8,948 nt of DNA from Planctomycetota bacterium (GTDB lineage: Bacteria > Planctomycetota > Phycisphaerae > WQYP01): assembly GCA_021826605.1 (NCBI GenBank), contig JAKAZF010000078.1, forward strand, positions 1 through 8,948. Direction: 5' to 3'. The notes below the pieces were generated by a model, which was not told where the DNA came from, did not search any database, and saw only the letters and a program-made list of their open reading frames with translations. Below are positions 1 through 6,675 of this stretch, piece after piece. The stretch's first letter is position 1. Each line of letters starts with the position of its first letter. Position numbers and translations under genes: made by a program.

Positions 1-527
1 CCGATGCGCAGGCTGTGCAGCAGTGTGCGGCGCAGCATGGTATCACCGATGTTGCCAAAACCGATCATGACGTGCTGGTGGGGATGCTGTTTGAACGTCT
101 GGCGGAACCCAGACTTAATGACTTGGACCAGCCCGTTTTTGTGTATGACTACCCCGCCGGCTTATGTCCGTTGACCAGGCGCAAAACCGGGCAGCCGCAC
201 CTGGCCGAACGATTCGAGCTGTATATTGCGGGAATGGAACTGGCTAATGCGTATACGGAACTTAATGATCCGTTTGTGCAGCATGAGACATTTTCGGCTC
301 AGCTTGCCGGATTGAAAGAAGAAGATTCCATGGCCCGCATGGATCATGATTTTGTTACAGCCCTGTGCCATGGTATGCCACCGGCGGGGGGGCTGGGTAT
401 CGGCATTGATCGGCTGGTGATGCTGCTGACCAACCGGACCAGCATTCGCGATGTGGTGTTATTCCCGTTGCTTAAGTCCCGGGGTGCCGGGGCGGCGGAC
501 GCGCATGCCTCCACGGATGATGCATAA
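1..527 (+). CDS. lysS: Lysyl-tRNA synthetase, class II, C-terminal part (5' truncated)
   Basis: This is the last 174 codons of a class II lysyl-tRNA synthetase, which attaches lysine to tRNA-Lys in the cytoplasm using ATP. The reading frame is open from base 3, so the gene starts left of the window; the GTG at 15 is only an internal codon. The segment around 144-174 (DYPAGLCPLTRR) matches the catalytic-core stretch that reads YPAEVSPLARR in E. coli. It is followed by RFELYIAGMELANAYTELND, the lysine-site region. Class II motif 3 is present at about 387-413 (GGLGIGIDR), with the ATP-binding arginine, and is followed by IRDVVLFPLLK, the usual end of the fold. A short Ala/Asp-rich tail (GAGAADAHASTDDA) extends past the core. 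The permease gene begins 58 bases after the stop on the same strand. The tail is unremarkable and the identification is firm; only the class-defining N-terminal half cannot be seen. Confidence 0.96.
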   Translation, partial: DAQAVQQCAAQHGITDVAKTDHDVLVGMLFERLAEPRLNDLDQPVFVYDYPAGLCPLTRRKTGQPHLAERFELYIAGMELANAYTELNDPFVQHETFSAQLAGLKEEDSMARMDHDFVTALCHGMPPAGGLGIGIDRLVMLLTNRTSIRDVVLFPLLKSRGAGAADAHASTDDA

Positions 528-585
528 ATAAGGATATGGATATTTCACCGGCAGTGCTCATCTGACGGTACTTACCTGATTTTTG

Positions 586-2289
586 ATGTACAAAATATTT
601 CTCTGTTTCCGGTATCTTACGCGCAAGGGAATTGTCCTGTTTCCCGTGTTGGCGGTCTGGCTTTGCGTGATGATGCTTATTATCGTCAACAGCATCATGA
701 CCGGCTTTGTTAATCGTGTTCGAGATGCGGGCCGCTCACTGATGGGTGACGTGGTCATTCAAAGCGATTCCATGGCCGGCTTCCCCTATTATCGCCAGGT
801 TCAAAAGCAATTGGCACTGCTCCCACAGGTGAAAGCCAGCACCCCGGTAATCAGTGGGTACGGATTGTTTAATCTGCCGGAATTTCAGGTCAATACCGGT
901 GTTCAGGTGATGGGCGTTGAAGCGGAAAGTGAATCAAAGGTAAGTTCATTTGGCACCAGTCTGTTCTGGCAGTACAAAGCGCCCATGCAGGCCGTGCAGG
1001 ATCTGCGCGCAGCCGGCTTCCCCGTCAGTCGTGAAAAGCTTCTGGCTTATGCTCAGAAGCGCCTGCTGGCGGCGGCCAAAGTGGAACATGCGCGGCAACA
1101 GGCTTTTGCGGATCTCAAACCGGTCAGCAGCCATGCCTGGTTTGCGGCCATCAGGCAACATTGGCAGGTTATTGCCCATGAGGATTATCAGCAGGCGGTC
1201 TACAAGGAGAATCGGGCGGATCGCGATCTGCGCATGGTGCAGGCTCTGCCCAACGGATCGTTTGCCAATGCCGCGGCACTGCGCAAGGCTCTGGTTCCCG
1301 TTGCGCCGACCTTCGCCCCGCCTCCGCAGGCTTCTGATCGCTACATGACCGCGTCGGACGAGCCGAAAAATGGCTGTGTGATCGGCGTGGATCTTGGTTT
1401 GTATAAGCGCGACCGCTTCGGCCATTATCATCGCCCCCCTGGCGTTCGGTTTTCACCGGTCATTATTACCATGGTGCCGGTGACCATGAAAGCGACGCTG
1501 GCGCAGCCGCAGAGCCGCCGGTTTATCATCGTGGACGATTCCCGAACCCGGGTGTACGCGGTAGATTCCAAGACGGTCTATATTCCTTTCCATGTCGCCC
1601 AGAAGATGGCATTTATGCAGCGGCAGGATCTGCTTGATGGCGGCGTACGTCCGGCGCGATGCAGTGAAATTCAAGTGCTGGTGCGGCATGATTCCAGTGA
1701 AGCTGATATTCTCGCCGCCCGCAAGGCAATCGCCCACGTGGTGCATCAACTGGAATTGCTGCACCCGCAGATGGAAATTGCCGGCATCCGGGTGCGAACC
1801 TGGGATCAGGTTCAGGCTGAGTATATTCGGGCGGTGGATAACGAACGCAATATGATCACATTTTTACTGGGACTCATGAGTCTGGTGGTGATCATCGTCA
1901 TATTCCTGATATTCTACATGCTGGTGCGTGATAAAACCCGCGACATCGGCATCATCAAGGCCATTGGCGGCAGCGAGGAAGGGTTGGGCGCAATATTTAT
2001 CCTTTATGGAATGCTTATCAGTTCAGCCGGAGCGATTTTGGGGTTATTTACCGGAGTCTGGTTCGTACGCAATGATAATTGGATACATGACCATATATTA
2101 TGGCGCATATTCGGTATTTCGATATGGAATCGAAAAATTTATGTCTTTTCAAAAATTCCCGATCAGGTTGACCCTCATGCGGTCATGTGGATCGTGATTT
2201 TTGCCATCCTGGCCGGCCTCCTGGGGGCCTTGATTCCCGCGATTATCGCCGCCCGGCAAGATCCGGTGGAGGCGTTGCGTTATGAATAG
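586..2289 (+). CDS. LolC/LolE-type (FtsX-fold) ABC transporter permease with enlarged periplasmic domain
   Basis: This is an inner-membrane permease of the FtsX/LolCE/MacB fold, probably releasing lipoproteins from the inner membrane together with the ATPase encoded next. The product is 567 residues from the ATG at 586; a TTG at 583 is equally in frame. An in-frame TGA at 577 rules out an earlier start, and no clear Shine-Dalgarno sequence is visible. Numbering from the TTG, TM1 is about 17-38 and three C-terminal TM segments lie near 424-448, 469-493 and 534-556. The cytoplasmic motif RDIGIIKAIGGS (453-464) corresponds to the coupling helix that contacts the ATPase. The end ([15 protein letters not shown]) is typical of the LolC/E family. 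E. coli LolC and LolE are about 400 residues; the excess lies between TM1 and TM2, where an Ala/Gln/Arg-rich, probably helical stretch (about 134-222) interrupts the periplasmic domain. No separate second permease is seen, so it may act as a homodimer. MacB is unlikely because MacB carries its ATPase fused at the N-terminus. Whether it is LolC, LolE or a combined type cannot be told from the sequence. Confidence 0.85.
   Translation: MYKIFLCFRYLTRKGIVLFPVLAVWLCVMMLIIVNSIMTGFVNRVRDAGRSLMGDVVIQSDSMAGFPYYRQVQKQLALLPQVKASTPVISGYGLFNLPEFQVNTGVQVMGVEAESESKVSSFGTSLFWQYKAPMQAVQDLRAAGFPVSREKLLAYAQKRLLAAAKVEHARQQAFADLKPVSSHAWFAAIRQHWQVIAHEDYQQAVYKENRADRDLRMVQALPNGSFANAAALRKALVPVAPTFAPPPQASDRYMTASDEPKNGCVIGVDLGLYKRDRFGHYHRPPGVRFSPVIITMVPVTMKATLAQPQSRRFIIVDDSRTRVYAVDSKTVYIPFHVAQKMAFMQRQDLLDGGVRPARCSEIQVLVRHDSSEADILAARKAIAHVVHQLELLHPQMEIAGIRVRTWDQVQAEYIRAVDNERNMITFLLGLMSLVVIIVIFLIFYMLVRDKTRDIGIIKAIGGSEEGLGAIFILYGMLISSAGAILGLFTGVWFVRNDNWIHDHILWRIFGISIWNRKIYVFSKIPDQVDPHAVMWIVIFAILAGLLGALIPAIIAARQDPVEALRYE
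2265..2272 (+). promoter_or_regulatory. Ribosome binding site for the LolD-type ATPase gene
   Basis: GGTGGAGG lies inside the last codons of the permease gene, 9 bases before the ATG at 2282. It is one of the two good Shine-Dalgarno matches in the window and supports 2282 over the next in-frame ATG at 2315, which has none. The 8-base overlap with the permease stop suggests coupled translation. Confidence 0.65.
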
Positions 2290-3028
2290 CCTTCGTCACA
2301 GCAAAGATTTGTCCATGCGCCGGCCGCTGCTGGAATTAAGCAATATCAGCAAAACATTCCGACTCGGGCCGGCGGAGGTGCGGGTGCTAACGGGAGCCGG
2401 TCTGACCGTATATGAAGGTGAATTTGTCGCGCTGGTGGGGGCCTCCGGTTCCGGCAAGAGCACTCTGCTGCACATTGCCGGAGCGTTGGAAGCTGCCGAT
2501 GAAGGCTCCGTGATGTTTAAAGGGCAGGACCTCAGCCGCATGTCCCGGCGCTATCGGCATCACCTGAGGAACCGCTCGTTTGGTTTTGTGTTCCAGCTTT
2601 ATCATCTCCTGCCGGAATTAAGCGTGCTGGAGAATGTGTTGCTTCCGGCAATGGTTTGTGCGCCATGGTATAAAGCCTGCATCCGGGCCAGACCAGGGAA
2701 GCGGCGCGCATTGGAGTTGCTGGAGCAATTCGGATTACAGGATCGCCTGCGGCACAGACCGTCGCAGTTATCCGGTGGCGAACGCCAGCGGGTGGCCATT
2801 GCCCGGGCTTTGATCAACGAACCCGCCCTGGTTTTAGCCGATGAACCTACAGGCAATCTTGATCCCAAAACCGGGCAGACGATCCTGGATGTGCTGCGCG
2901 GCTTGCATAAAGGCAGTGGTCAGAGCATATTGCTTGTTACGCATGATGTGAATATTGCGGCCCAGGCGGACCGCGTCGTGACGTTGCGGGATGGAAAAAT
3001 TGTGGACAGCACGCCATCGGTCAGATGA
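2282..3028 (+). CDS. lolD: LolD-type lipoprotein-release ABC transporter ATPase
   Basis: A 248-residue cytoplasmic ATPase of the LolD/MacB/FtsE group, which powers the permease encoded just upstream. All nucleotide-binding motifs are intact: Walker [10 protein letters not shown] (53-61), Q-loop glutamine in FVFQ (105), signature LSGGERQR (163-170), Walker B LVLADEPT with catalytic Glu188, D-loop NLD (192-194) and the H-loop histidine in LLVTHD (221). The sequence GNLDPKTG after Walker B and the short C-terminus are typical of LolD. The start at 2282 overlaps the permease stop by 8 bases and has a good ribosome binding site, giving a 12-residue lead before [14 protein letters not shown] where the domain begins. 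About 20 residues near 123-142 ([20 protein letters not shown]) form a slightly long, basic helix-turn before ALELL. Family membership is certain; lipoprotein release as the substrate function is inferred from the pairing with a LolC/E-type permease. Confidence 0.9.
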   Translation: MNSLRHSKDLSMRRPLLELSNISKTFRLGPAEVRVLTGAGLTVYEGEFVALVGASGSGKSTLLHIAGALEAADEGSVMFKGQDLSRMSRRYRHHLRNRSFGFVFQLYHLLPELSVLENVLLPAMVCAPWYKACIRARPGKRRALELLEQFGLQDRLRHRPSQLSGGERQRVAIARALINEPALVLADEPTGNLDPKTGQTILDVLRGLHKGSGQSILLVTHDVNIAAQADRVVTLRDGKIVDSTPSVR

Positions 3029-3043
3029 CATTGGCCTCTGCGT

Positions 3044-4150
3044 ATGAATTCGGAAACGTTGCATATGGCGCTATGGCGACATTTTATAGCCAAGATTTCA
3101 CAGGCTCCCGATGAAGAAGAGCAGATGCCTGCGATGTCGTTTGGTGATCATCTTGATGATTTGCGCAAGCGCCTGATTTTGTCGCTGCTCGGAGCCGCCA
3201 TTGGCATTGCCGTCTGCACGATTTTTGCCAATTATATCATCGATTTTCTCTTTCAGCCTTATCTGCTGGCACTGCGTTATTCCGGTTATCCGCAATATCT
3301 GCTTTACAATAAGCCCGCCGGCAACGTCATTATGTACCTGATGCTCGGTATCAAGGCCGGATTGGTACTCACCAGCCCGTGGATCATTTATCAGTTCTGG
3401 CTCTTTGTGGCGGCGGGGCTTTACCAGCGTGAACGTTCCCTGGTGTATCGGTACATCGGACCGAGCATCTTTTTGTTTATAGCCGGTGTGGTGTTCTTCT
3501 TTGTCATCGTGCTGCCGATCATGTTGAAATTCTTTCTGGCCTTCAATCAACAGGTTCCAATGCCGAATTTACACCCCAATGCGGTGGAAAATTTCATTTA
3601 TGGCGGCCACCTCGGTGTCAACAACTGGTCCAAGCTTCCCACCGGTAATGAGATCAAACCGCTGCTTATTCCCATGGTGCGCAGCAACCCCACGCATTTT
3701 CCCAAGCATCACATTGCGCTTTGGTATAACGCGGTACAGGGGCGAATGCTGATACATGCGGATGGAAAAACCCTGGCACTTAATGCGCAGCCCGCGGATT
3801 CGCTCTTTGCCCCGCTGCCCATGCTCCATGATTATCTCGGTTTCGTGACCATTATGGCTCTGGTTTTTGGTCTGGCATTCGAACTGCCCATGGTTATGAT
3901 GGTGCTGGCCCAGATTGGTGTCATGCCGGCGCATAAATTTCGCCAGATGTGGCGTTATGCGGTATTGATTCTTGCCGTGCTTTCCGCGTTGCTGGCACCC
4001 ACGCCTGATATTGTAACTTTTTCCAGTATTTTTCTGCCGTTGGTCCTGCTGTATGTCCTGGGACTGGTTCTGGCAACACTCGTTACGGTTCGGAAAGAAT
4101 CGGACATCAGCGATGAAGAGACGACACGCGAGGACCAGGAATCTCCTTAA
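3044..4150 (+). CDS. tatC: Sec-independent (Tat) translocase subunit TatC with long periplasmic insertion
   Basis: TatC is the inner-membrane receptor of the twin-arginine system, which exports folded proteins. The conserved N-terminal cytoplasmic motif SFGDHLDDLRKRL is at 32-44, followed by TM1 (about 43-66), TM2 (about 95-122) and TM3 (about 137-165). YQFWLFVAAGLYQRERS (116-132) contains Glu130, matching E. coli Glu103 that binds the twin-arginine signal. FGLAFELP (275-282) holds Glu280, matching Glu170 in TM4, and APTPD (318-322) ends in the conserved Asp (E. coli Asp211). The product is 368 residues against about 258 in E. coli. Most of the excess is the periplasmic loop between TM3 and TM4 (about 168-262), with additions at both ends, including an acidic C-tail. 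It begins 15 bases after the ATPase gene. The start is uncertain: ATG 3044 has no good ribosome site, and ATGs at 3125 (preceded by GAAGAAGAG) and 3134 would still keep the family motif. No tatA or tatB is visible in the window. Confidence 0.95.
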   Translation: MNSETLHMALWRHFIAKISQAPDEEEQMPAMSFGDHLDDLRKRLILSLLGAAIGIAVCTIFANYIIDFLFQPYLLALRYSGYPQYLLYNKPAGNVIMYLMLGIKAGLVLTSPWIIYQFWLFVAAGLYQRERSLVYRYIGPSIFLFIAGVVFFFVIVLPIMLKFFLAFNQQVPMPNLHPNAVENFIYGGHLGVNNWSKLPTGNEIKPLLIPMVRSNPTHFPKHHIALWYNAVQGRMLIHADGKTLALNAQPADSLFAPLPMLHDYLGFVTIMALVFGLAFELPMVMMVLAQIGVMPAHKFRQMWRYAVLILAVLSALLAPTPDIVTFSSIFLPLVLLYVLGLVLATLVTVRKESDISDEETTREDQESP

Positions 4151-4187
4151 GCGCAGCAAGACAACAGCGGCAGGAATGTGTTATGTG

Positions 4188-4203
4188 GAGTCGTGCACGA
4201 TTC
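4188..4203 (+). promoter_or_regulatory. Inverted repeat just upstream of the pyrF ribosome binding site
   Basis: Bases 4191-4200 (TCGTGCACGA) are a perfect 10-base palindrome. With a G-T wobble and two further pairs it can fold as a 6-bp hairpin (4188-4193 with 4198-4203) closing on a TGCA tetraloop. It sits in the 67-base tatC-pyrF gap, directly before the Shine-Dalgarno sequence at 4205-4211. It may be a DNA-binding site, a leader hairpin, or chance; no U tract follows, so it is not a terminator. Confidence 0.3.
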
Positions 4204-4204
4204 A

Positions 4205-4211
4205 GAAAGGA
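4205..4211 (+). promoter_or_regulatory. Ribosome binding site deciding the pyrF GTG start
   Basis: GAAAGGA lies 6 bases before a GTG at 4218. The reading frame is open well upstream, into tatC, so this site is the main reason for choosing GTG 4218 instead of ATG 4176 (no properly spaced site) or still earlier codons. Confidence 0.7.
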
Positions 4212-4217
4212 ATAACT

Positions 4218-5165
4218 GTGGGAACCAATCATTTTGCCGATCGCCTCACCGGTGCCATTCGTGAGAAAAGAACCCCGCTTATTGTCGGACTCGATCCGGT
4301 TTATGAAAATCTCCCGCCCGCGATCCTCAAGCAACCGGGCTTCAGTGACGGCAGTTCCTGTGCGGCATGTGTCGATGCGATTTCGGAATTTGGACGAAAG
4401 GTTATTCGCGCCGTGGCACCGCATGTTCCGGCGGTAAAAATCAACATCGCCTATTTTGAGCGTTATCTCTGGGACGGCGTTGAGGCATACTACAACCTCG
4501 TGCAGGAGGCTCATGGACACGGACTATTGGTAATCGGCGATGTTAAACGCGGCGACATCGGCCATACTTCCACACAATATGCCCTTGGTAATTTGGCTGA
4601 CTGCAAATGGCAGGATACGGATACCACCACTGGTCCCGATGCCATTACCATTAATACCTATTTTGGCATTGATGGTATCACACCGTTTATGGATGTTGCC
4701 AGGGTGCAGGGGAAAGGGGCTTTCGCCCTTTTACGCACCAGTAACGCCAGTGCGGGGCAGATACAGGAAATTCCTGCCGCTGATGGCCGTCCTGTATTTT
4801 TGCACGTTGCGGAATTGATTGAAAAATGGGGTGGCACGTCACGCGGGCAATGCGGATTCAACAGCCTCGGAGCGGTGGTAGGGGCTACCAGCGGTACGGC
4901 CATTGCGCAAATTCGACAAGCCATGCCCCACACGCTGTTTCTTATCCCCGGAATCGGCGCTCAGGGCGGCAGCCTTGCCGATTGCGTGCCCGCGTTTAAT
5001 GCTGACGGCCAGGGCGCTGTGATCTCCGCCAGCCGGTCAATTATTTTTGCCCACCGTGAAAGCCGCTACGCGGATATTCCCTCCGCGCAATGGACAACAG
5101 CCGTGCAACGGGCGGTCGTTGAAACCAAAGCTCAAATTGCTGATGCGATTAAGGCTTTTCAATAA
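4218..5165 (+). CDS. pyrF: Orotidine 5'-phosphate decarboxylase (long, type 2 class)
   Basis: PyrF converts OMP to UMP, the last step of de novo pyrimidine synthesis, in the cytoplasm. From the GTG at 4218 the product is 315 residues, longer than the roughly 230-245 of E. coli-type enzymes and in the range of the second bacterial class. Visible motifs: LIVGLDP (21-27) at the first strand; VKINIAYFERY (73-83) carrying the conserved Lys; VIGDVKRGDIGHTS (105-118) with the catalytic Asp108-Lys110-Asp113 array; LIPGIGAQGG (242-251), the phosphate-binding turn; and SASRSIIFA (270-278) with the conserved Arg273. Residues about 120-150 hold the class-typical segment ending TINTYFGIDGI. The start was chosen by the Shine-Dalgarno sequence and because the conserved fold begins about 6 residues later (FADRL). 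It lies 67 bases after tatC and 33 before murD. All active-site residues look intact, so it should be functional. Confidence 0.95.
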   Translation: MGTNHFADRLTGAIREKRTPLIVGLDPVYENLPPAILKQPGFSDGSSCAACVDAISEFGRKVIRAVAPHVPAVKINIAYFERYLWDGVEAYYNLVQEAHGHGLLVIGDVKRGDIGHTSTQYALGNLADCKWQDTDTTTGPDAITINTYFGIDGITPFMDVARVQGKGAFALLRTSNASAGQIQEIPAADGRPVFLHVAELIEKWGGTSRGQCGFNSLGAVVGATSGTAIAQIRQAMPHTLFLIPGIGAQGGSLADCVPAFNADGQGAVISASRSIIFAHRESRYADIPSAQWTTAVQRAVVETKAQIADAIKAFQ

Positions 5166-5198
5166 GGTTCACATTTACGGCACGGATGGCTTTTCAGT

Positions 5199-6569
5199 AT
5201 GACAAAACAACAGGTTAGCGGTAATTTGCGTGGTAAGCGCGTCGTGGTTATGGGGTTGGGACGCTTTGGCGGTGGGGTTGGTGTTGCCCGATGGCTGAGC
5301 CGGCAAGGAGCCAATGTGACGGTTACCGATCAGGAACCGCGGGAAAAACTGCAATCCAGTATTGCTCAACTCGCCGATTTTCCCATAACCTTTCAGCTTG
5401 GCGGCCATGATCCCGATATTCTCAATTCCTGCGACCTGCTGGTAGTCAATCCGGCGGTTGATAAAGCCCGTTCTGAATTCTTTCAACGGGCACTGAACAA
5501 ACACATTGCCATGACCACTGAGATTAATATTTTCATGCAACATTGCCCGGCCCCAATCATTGGCGTTACCGGCAGCGTCGGTAAATCCACCACCACAGCC
5601 ATGATCCATCTCGCCATTACCGCGGCATTAAAAAGCAGTCGCAGCGGTCGAACCTGCTGGTTGGGCGGTAACATTGGCCAGTCGCTTCTCGCCAATCTGG
5701 AGGATATCAAGCCTGATGATTTTGTGGTTCTGGAGCTTTCGAGCTTTATGCTTGAAGACCTGCCATGGATACGTCTTTCTCCGCATGTTGCCGTTGTAAC
5801 AAATCTGGCAGGGAATCATCTTGATCGGCACGGCACGTTGGAAAATTATGCCGCCGCCAAACAGAATATGCTGCGTTTTCAACATGCGGATGATTGGGCC
5901 ATTCTCAATGGCGATGATTCGATTGTCCGAACTTGGGCCGACGTTACTGCTGCCCGGGTCACATACTATCACTTGGAAAATAAGCAAGACATCGAGCTTG
6001 CGGTTCCGGGACGTCACAATCAGTCCAATGCCCGCGCCGCCCTTGCGGTGTTGCAGGCCGTTGGCCTGGCGGCGCACACTCCCGCCGCATCGACAGCTCT
6101 GGCACAATTTCCGGGCCTTCCTCATCGTTTGCAGTTGGTGCATACCAGTTCCAGCGGCGTGCAATGGTTTAATGATTCCAAAGCCACCACTCCCGAGGCG
6201 GCGATAACGGCTTTGGCCGCTCTGGAGAAAAAGACCTTTATTTGCATTGTCGGCGGTTATGACAAGCATGCGGATATGACAGAATTCTGCCGCAAATTGG
6301 CGCATAGCGCCGCAGCGGTGCTGGGAATTGGCGCAACCGGATCAGCATTGATTGCCGGAACCATTGCGGCGGGAGCTTCGCGAGAATACGCCATGTATGC
6401 CGATACGCTTGAGGGGGCCGTAACCTGCGCCAAAAACTGGATCACGAAACCAAACCCCGGTTCAAAGTTATTCAACTCTGTGCTCTTATCTCCGGGATGC
6501 GCTTCTTATGATCAATTCACCAATTATGAGCAACGCGGCGAAATTTTTACCGCTCTGGCCCGCCAATAG
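5199..6569 (+). CDS. murD: UDP-N-acetylmuramoylalanine--D-glutamate ligase
   Basis: MurD adds D-glutamate to UDP-MurNAc-L-Ala in the cytoplasm using ATP, an early step of peptidoglycan precursor synthesis. The 456-residue product has the three Mur ligase domains. The N-terminal UDP-binding domain opens with VVVMGLGRFGGG (15-26). The central ATPase domain has the P-loop GVTGSVGKSTTT (122-133), LELSSF (178-183) with Glu179 for metal binding, NHLDRHG (206-212) with His207, and AAAK (218-221) whose Lys221 matches the carbamylated lysine (E. coli Lys198). The C-terminal domain has FNDSKATTPEA (324-334), GGYDKHADM (352-360) and LLSPGCASYDQF (429-440), the D-Glu site. The P-loop differs from the GTNGKT of most MurD enzymes but keeps the Gly-Lys-Ser/Thr core. 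Only a weak ribosome site (GGATGG, 5184-5189) precedes the ATG. It is the last gene of the + strand run. A MurD-like paralogue is possible, but the C-terminal motifs favour true MurD. Confidence 0.94.
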   Translation: MTKQQVSGNLRGKRVVVMGLGRFGGGVGVARWLSRQGANVTVTDQEPREKLQSSIAQLADFPITFQLGGHDPDILNSCDLLVVNPAVDKARSEFFQRALNKHIAMTTEINIFMQHCPAPIIGVTGSVGKSTTTAMIHLAITAALKSSRSGRTCWLGGNIGQSLLANLEDIKPDDFVVLELSSFMLEDLPWIRLSPHVAVVTNLAGNHLDRHGTLENYAAAKQNMLRFQHADDWAILNGDDSIVRTWADVTAARVTYYHLENKQDIELAVPGRHNQSNARAALAVLQAVGLAAHTPAASTALAQFPGLPHRLQLVHTSSSGVQWFNDSKATTPEAAITALAALEKKTFICIVGGYDKHADMTEFCRKLAHSAAAVLGIGATGSALIAGTIAAGASREYAMYADTLEGAVTCAKNWITKPNPGSKLFNSVLLSPGCASYDQFTNYEQRGEIFTALARQ

Positions 6570-6637
6570 ATTCTGTGCGAAGATGTTAGTGAGGTGTCAT
6601 CCACGCTTCCCGCAACCAGCCGCAGTGACAACCGCCG

Positions 6638-6672
6638 ACACCCTTGGCGGGTGTAACGGATACCTCCGTTTT
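6638..6672 (+). terminator. Candidate terminator after murD: two adjacent hairpins with short T tract
   Basis: ACACCC (6638-6643) pairs with GGGTGT (6649-6654) across a 5-base loop. It is followed without a gap by AACGGA (6655-6660) pairing with TCCGTT (6665-6670) across TACC. The second hairpin ends in TTTT (6669-6672), part of which is in the stem, before CC. The placement, about 70 bases after the murD stop, suits a terminator, but the T tract is short and this is a reading by eye with no folding energy. Confidence 0.4.
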
Positions 6673-6675
6673 CCG

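Noticed and set aside
15..527. GTG at 15 as the start of a small separate gene
   Set aside because: The frame is open to the window edge and the product is plainly the C-terminal part of LysS; the class II synthetase needs the missing N-terminal half.
536..565. Nine-codon leader peptide (MDISPAVLI) before the permease
   Set aside because: The AGGA run is only one base from the ATG, too close for use, and nothing suggests attenuation.
946..1431. 161-codon open frame on the - strand opposite the permease insertion
   Set aside because: The permease frame runs through it without interruption and keeps family motifs on both sides; the antisense product shows no known pattern.
586..3028. MacAB-type efflux pump instead of a Lol-type exporter
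   Set aside because: MacB has its ATPase fused to the permease and normally a MacA adaptor gene beside it; here they are separate genes, no adaptor is present, and the permease end (DPVEALRYE) fits LolC/E.
3569..4159. 196-codon open frame on the - strand opposite tatC
   Set aside because: It lies antisense to a well-conserved gene, its product is low-complexity (rich in Gln, His, Asn, Arg) and it has no recognisable motif.
4053..4217. Longer N-terminus for PyrF reaching back into tatC
   Set aside because: The extra residues overlap the tatC end and do not resemble the family; the Shine-Dalgarno sequence at 4205-4211 points to GTG 4218.
5628..6305. 225-codon open frame on the - strand opposite murD
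   Set aside because: It is antisense to the conserved central and C-terminal domains of MurD, with no motif or ribosome site; an open-frame shadow.
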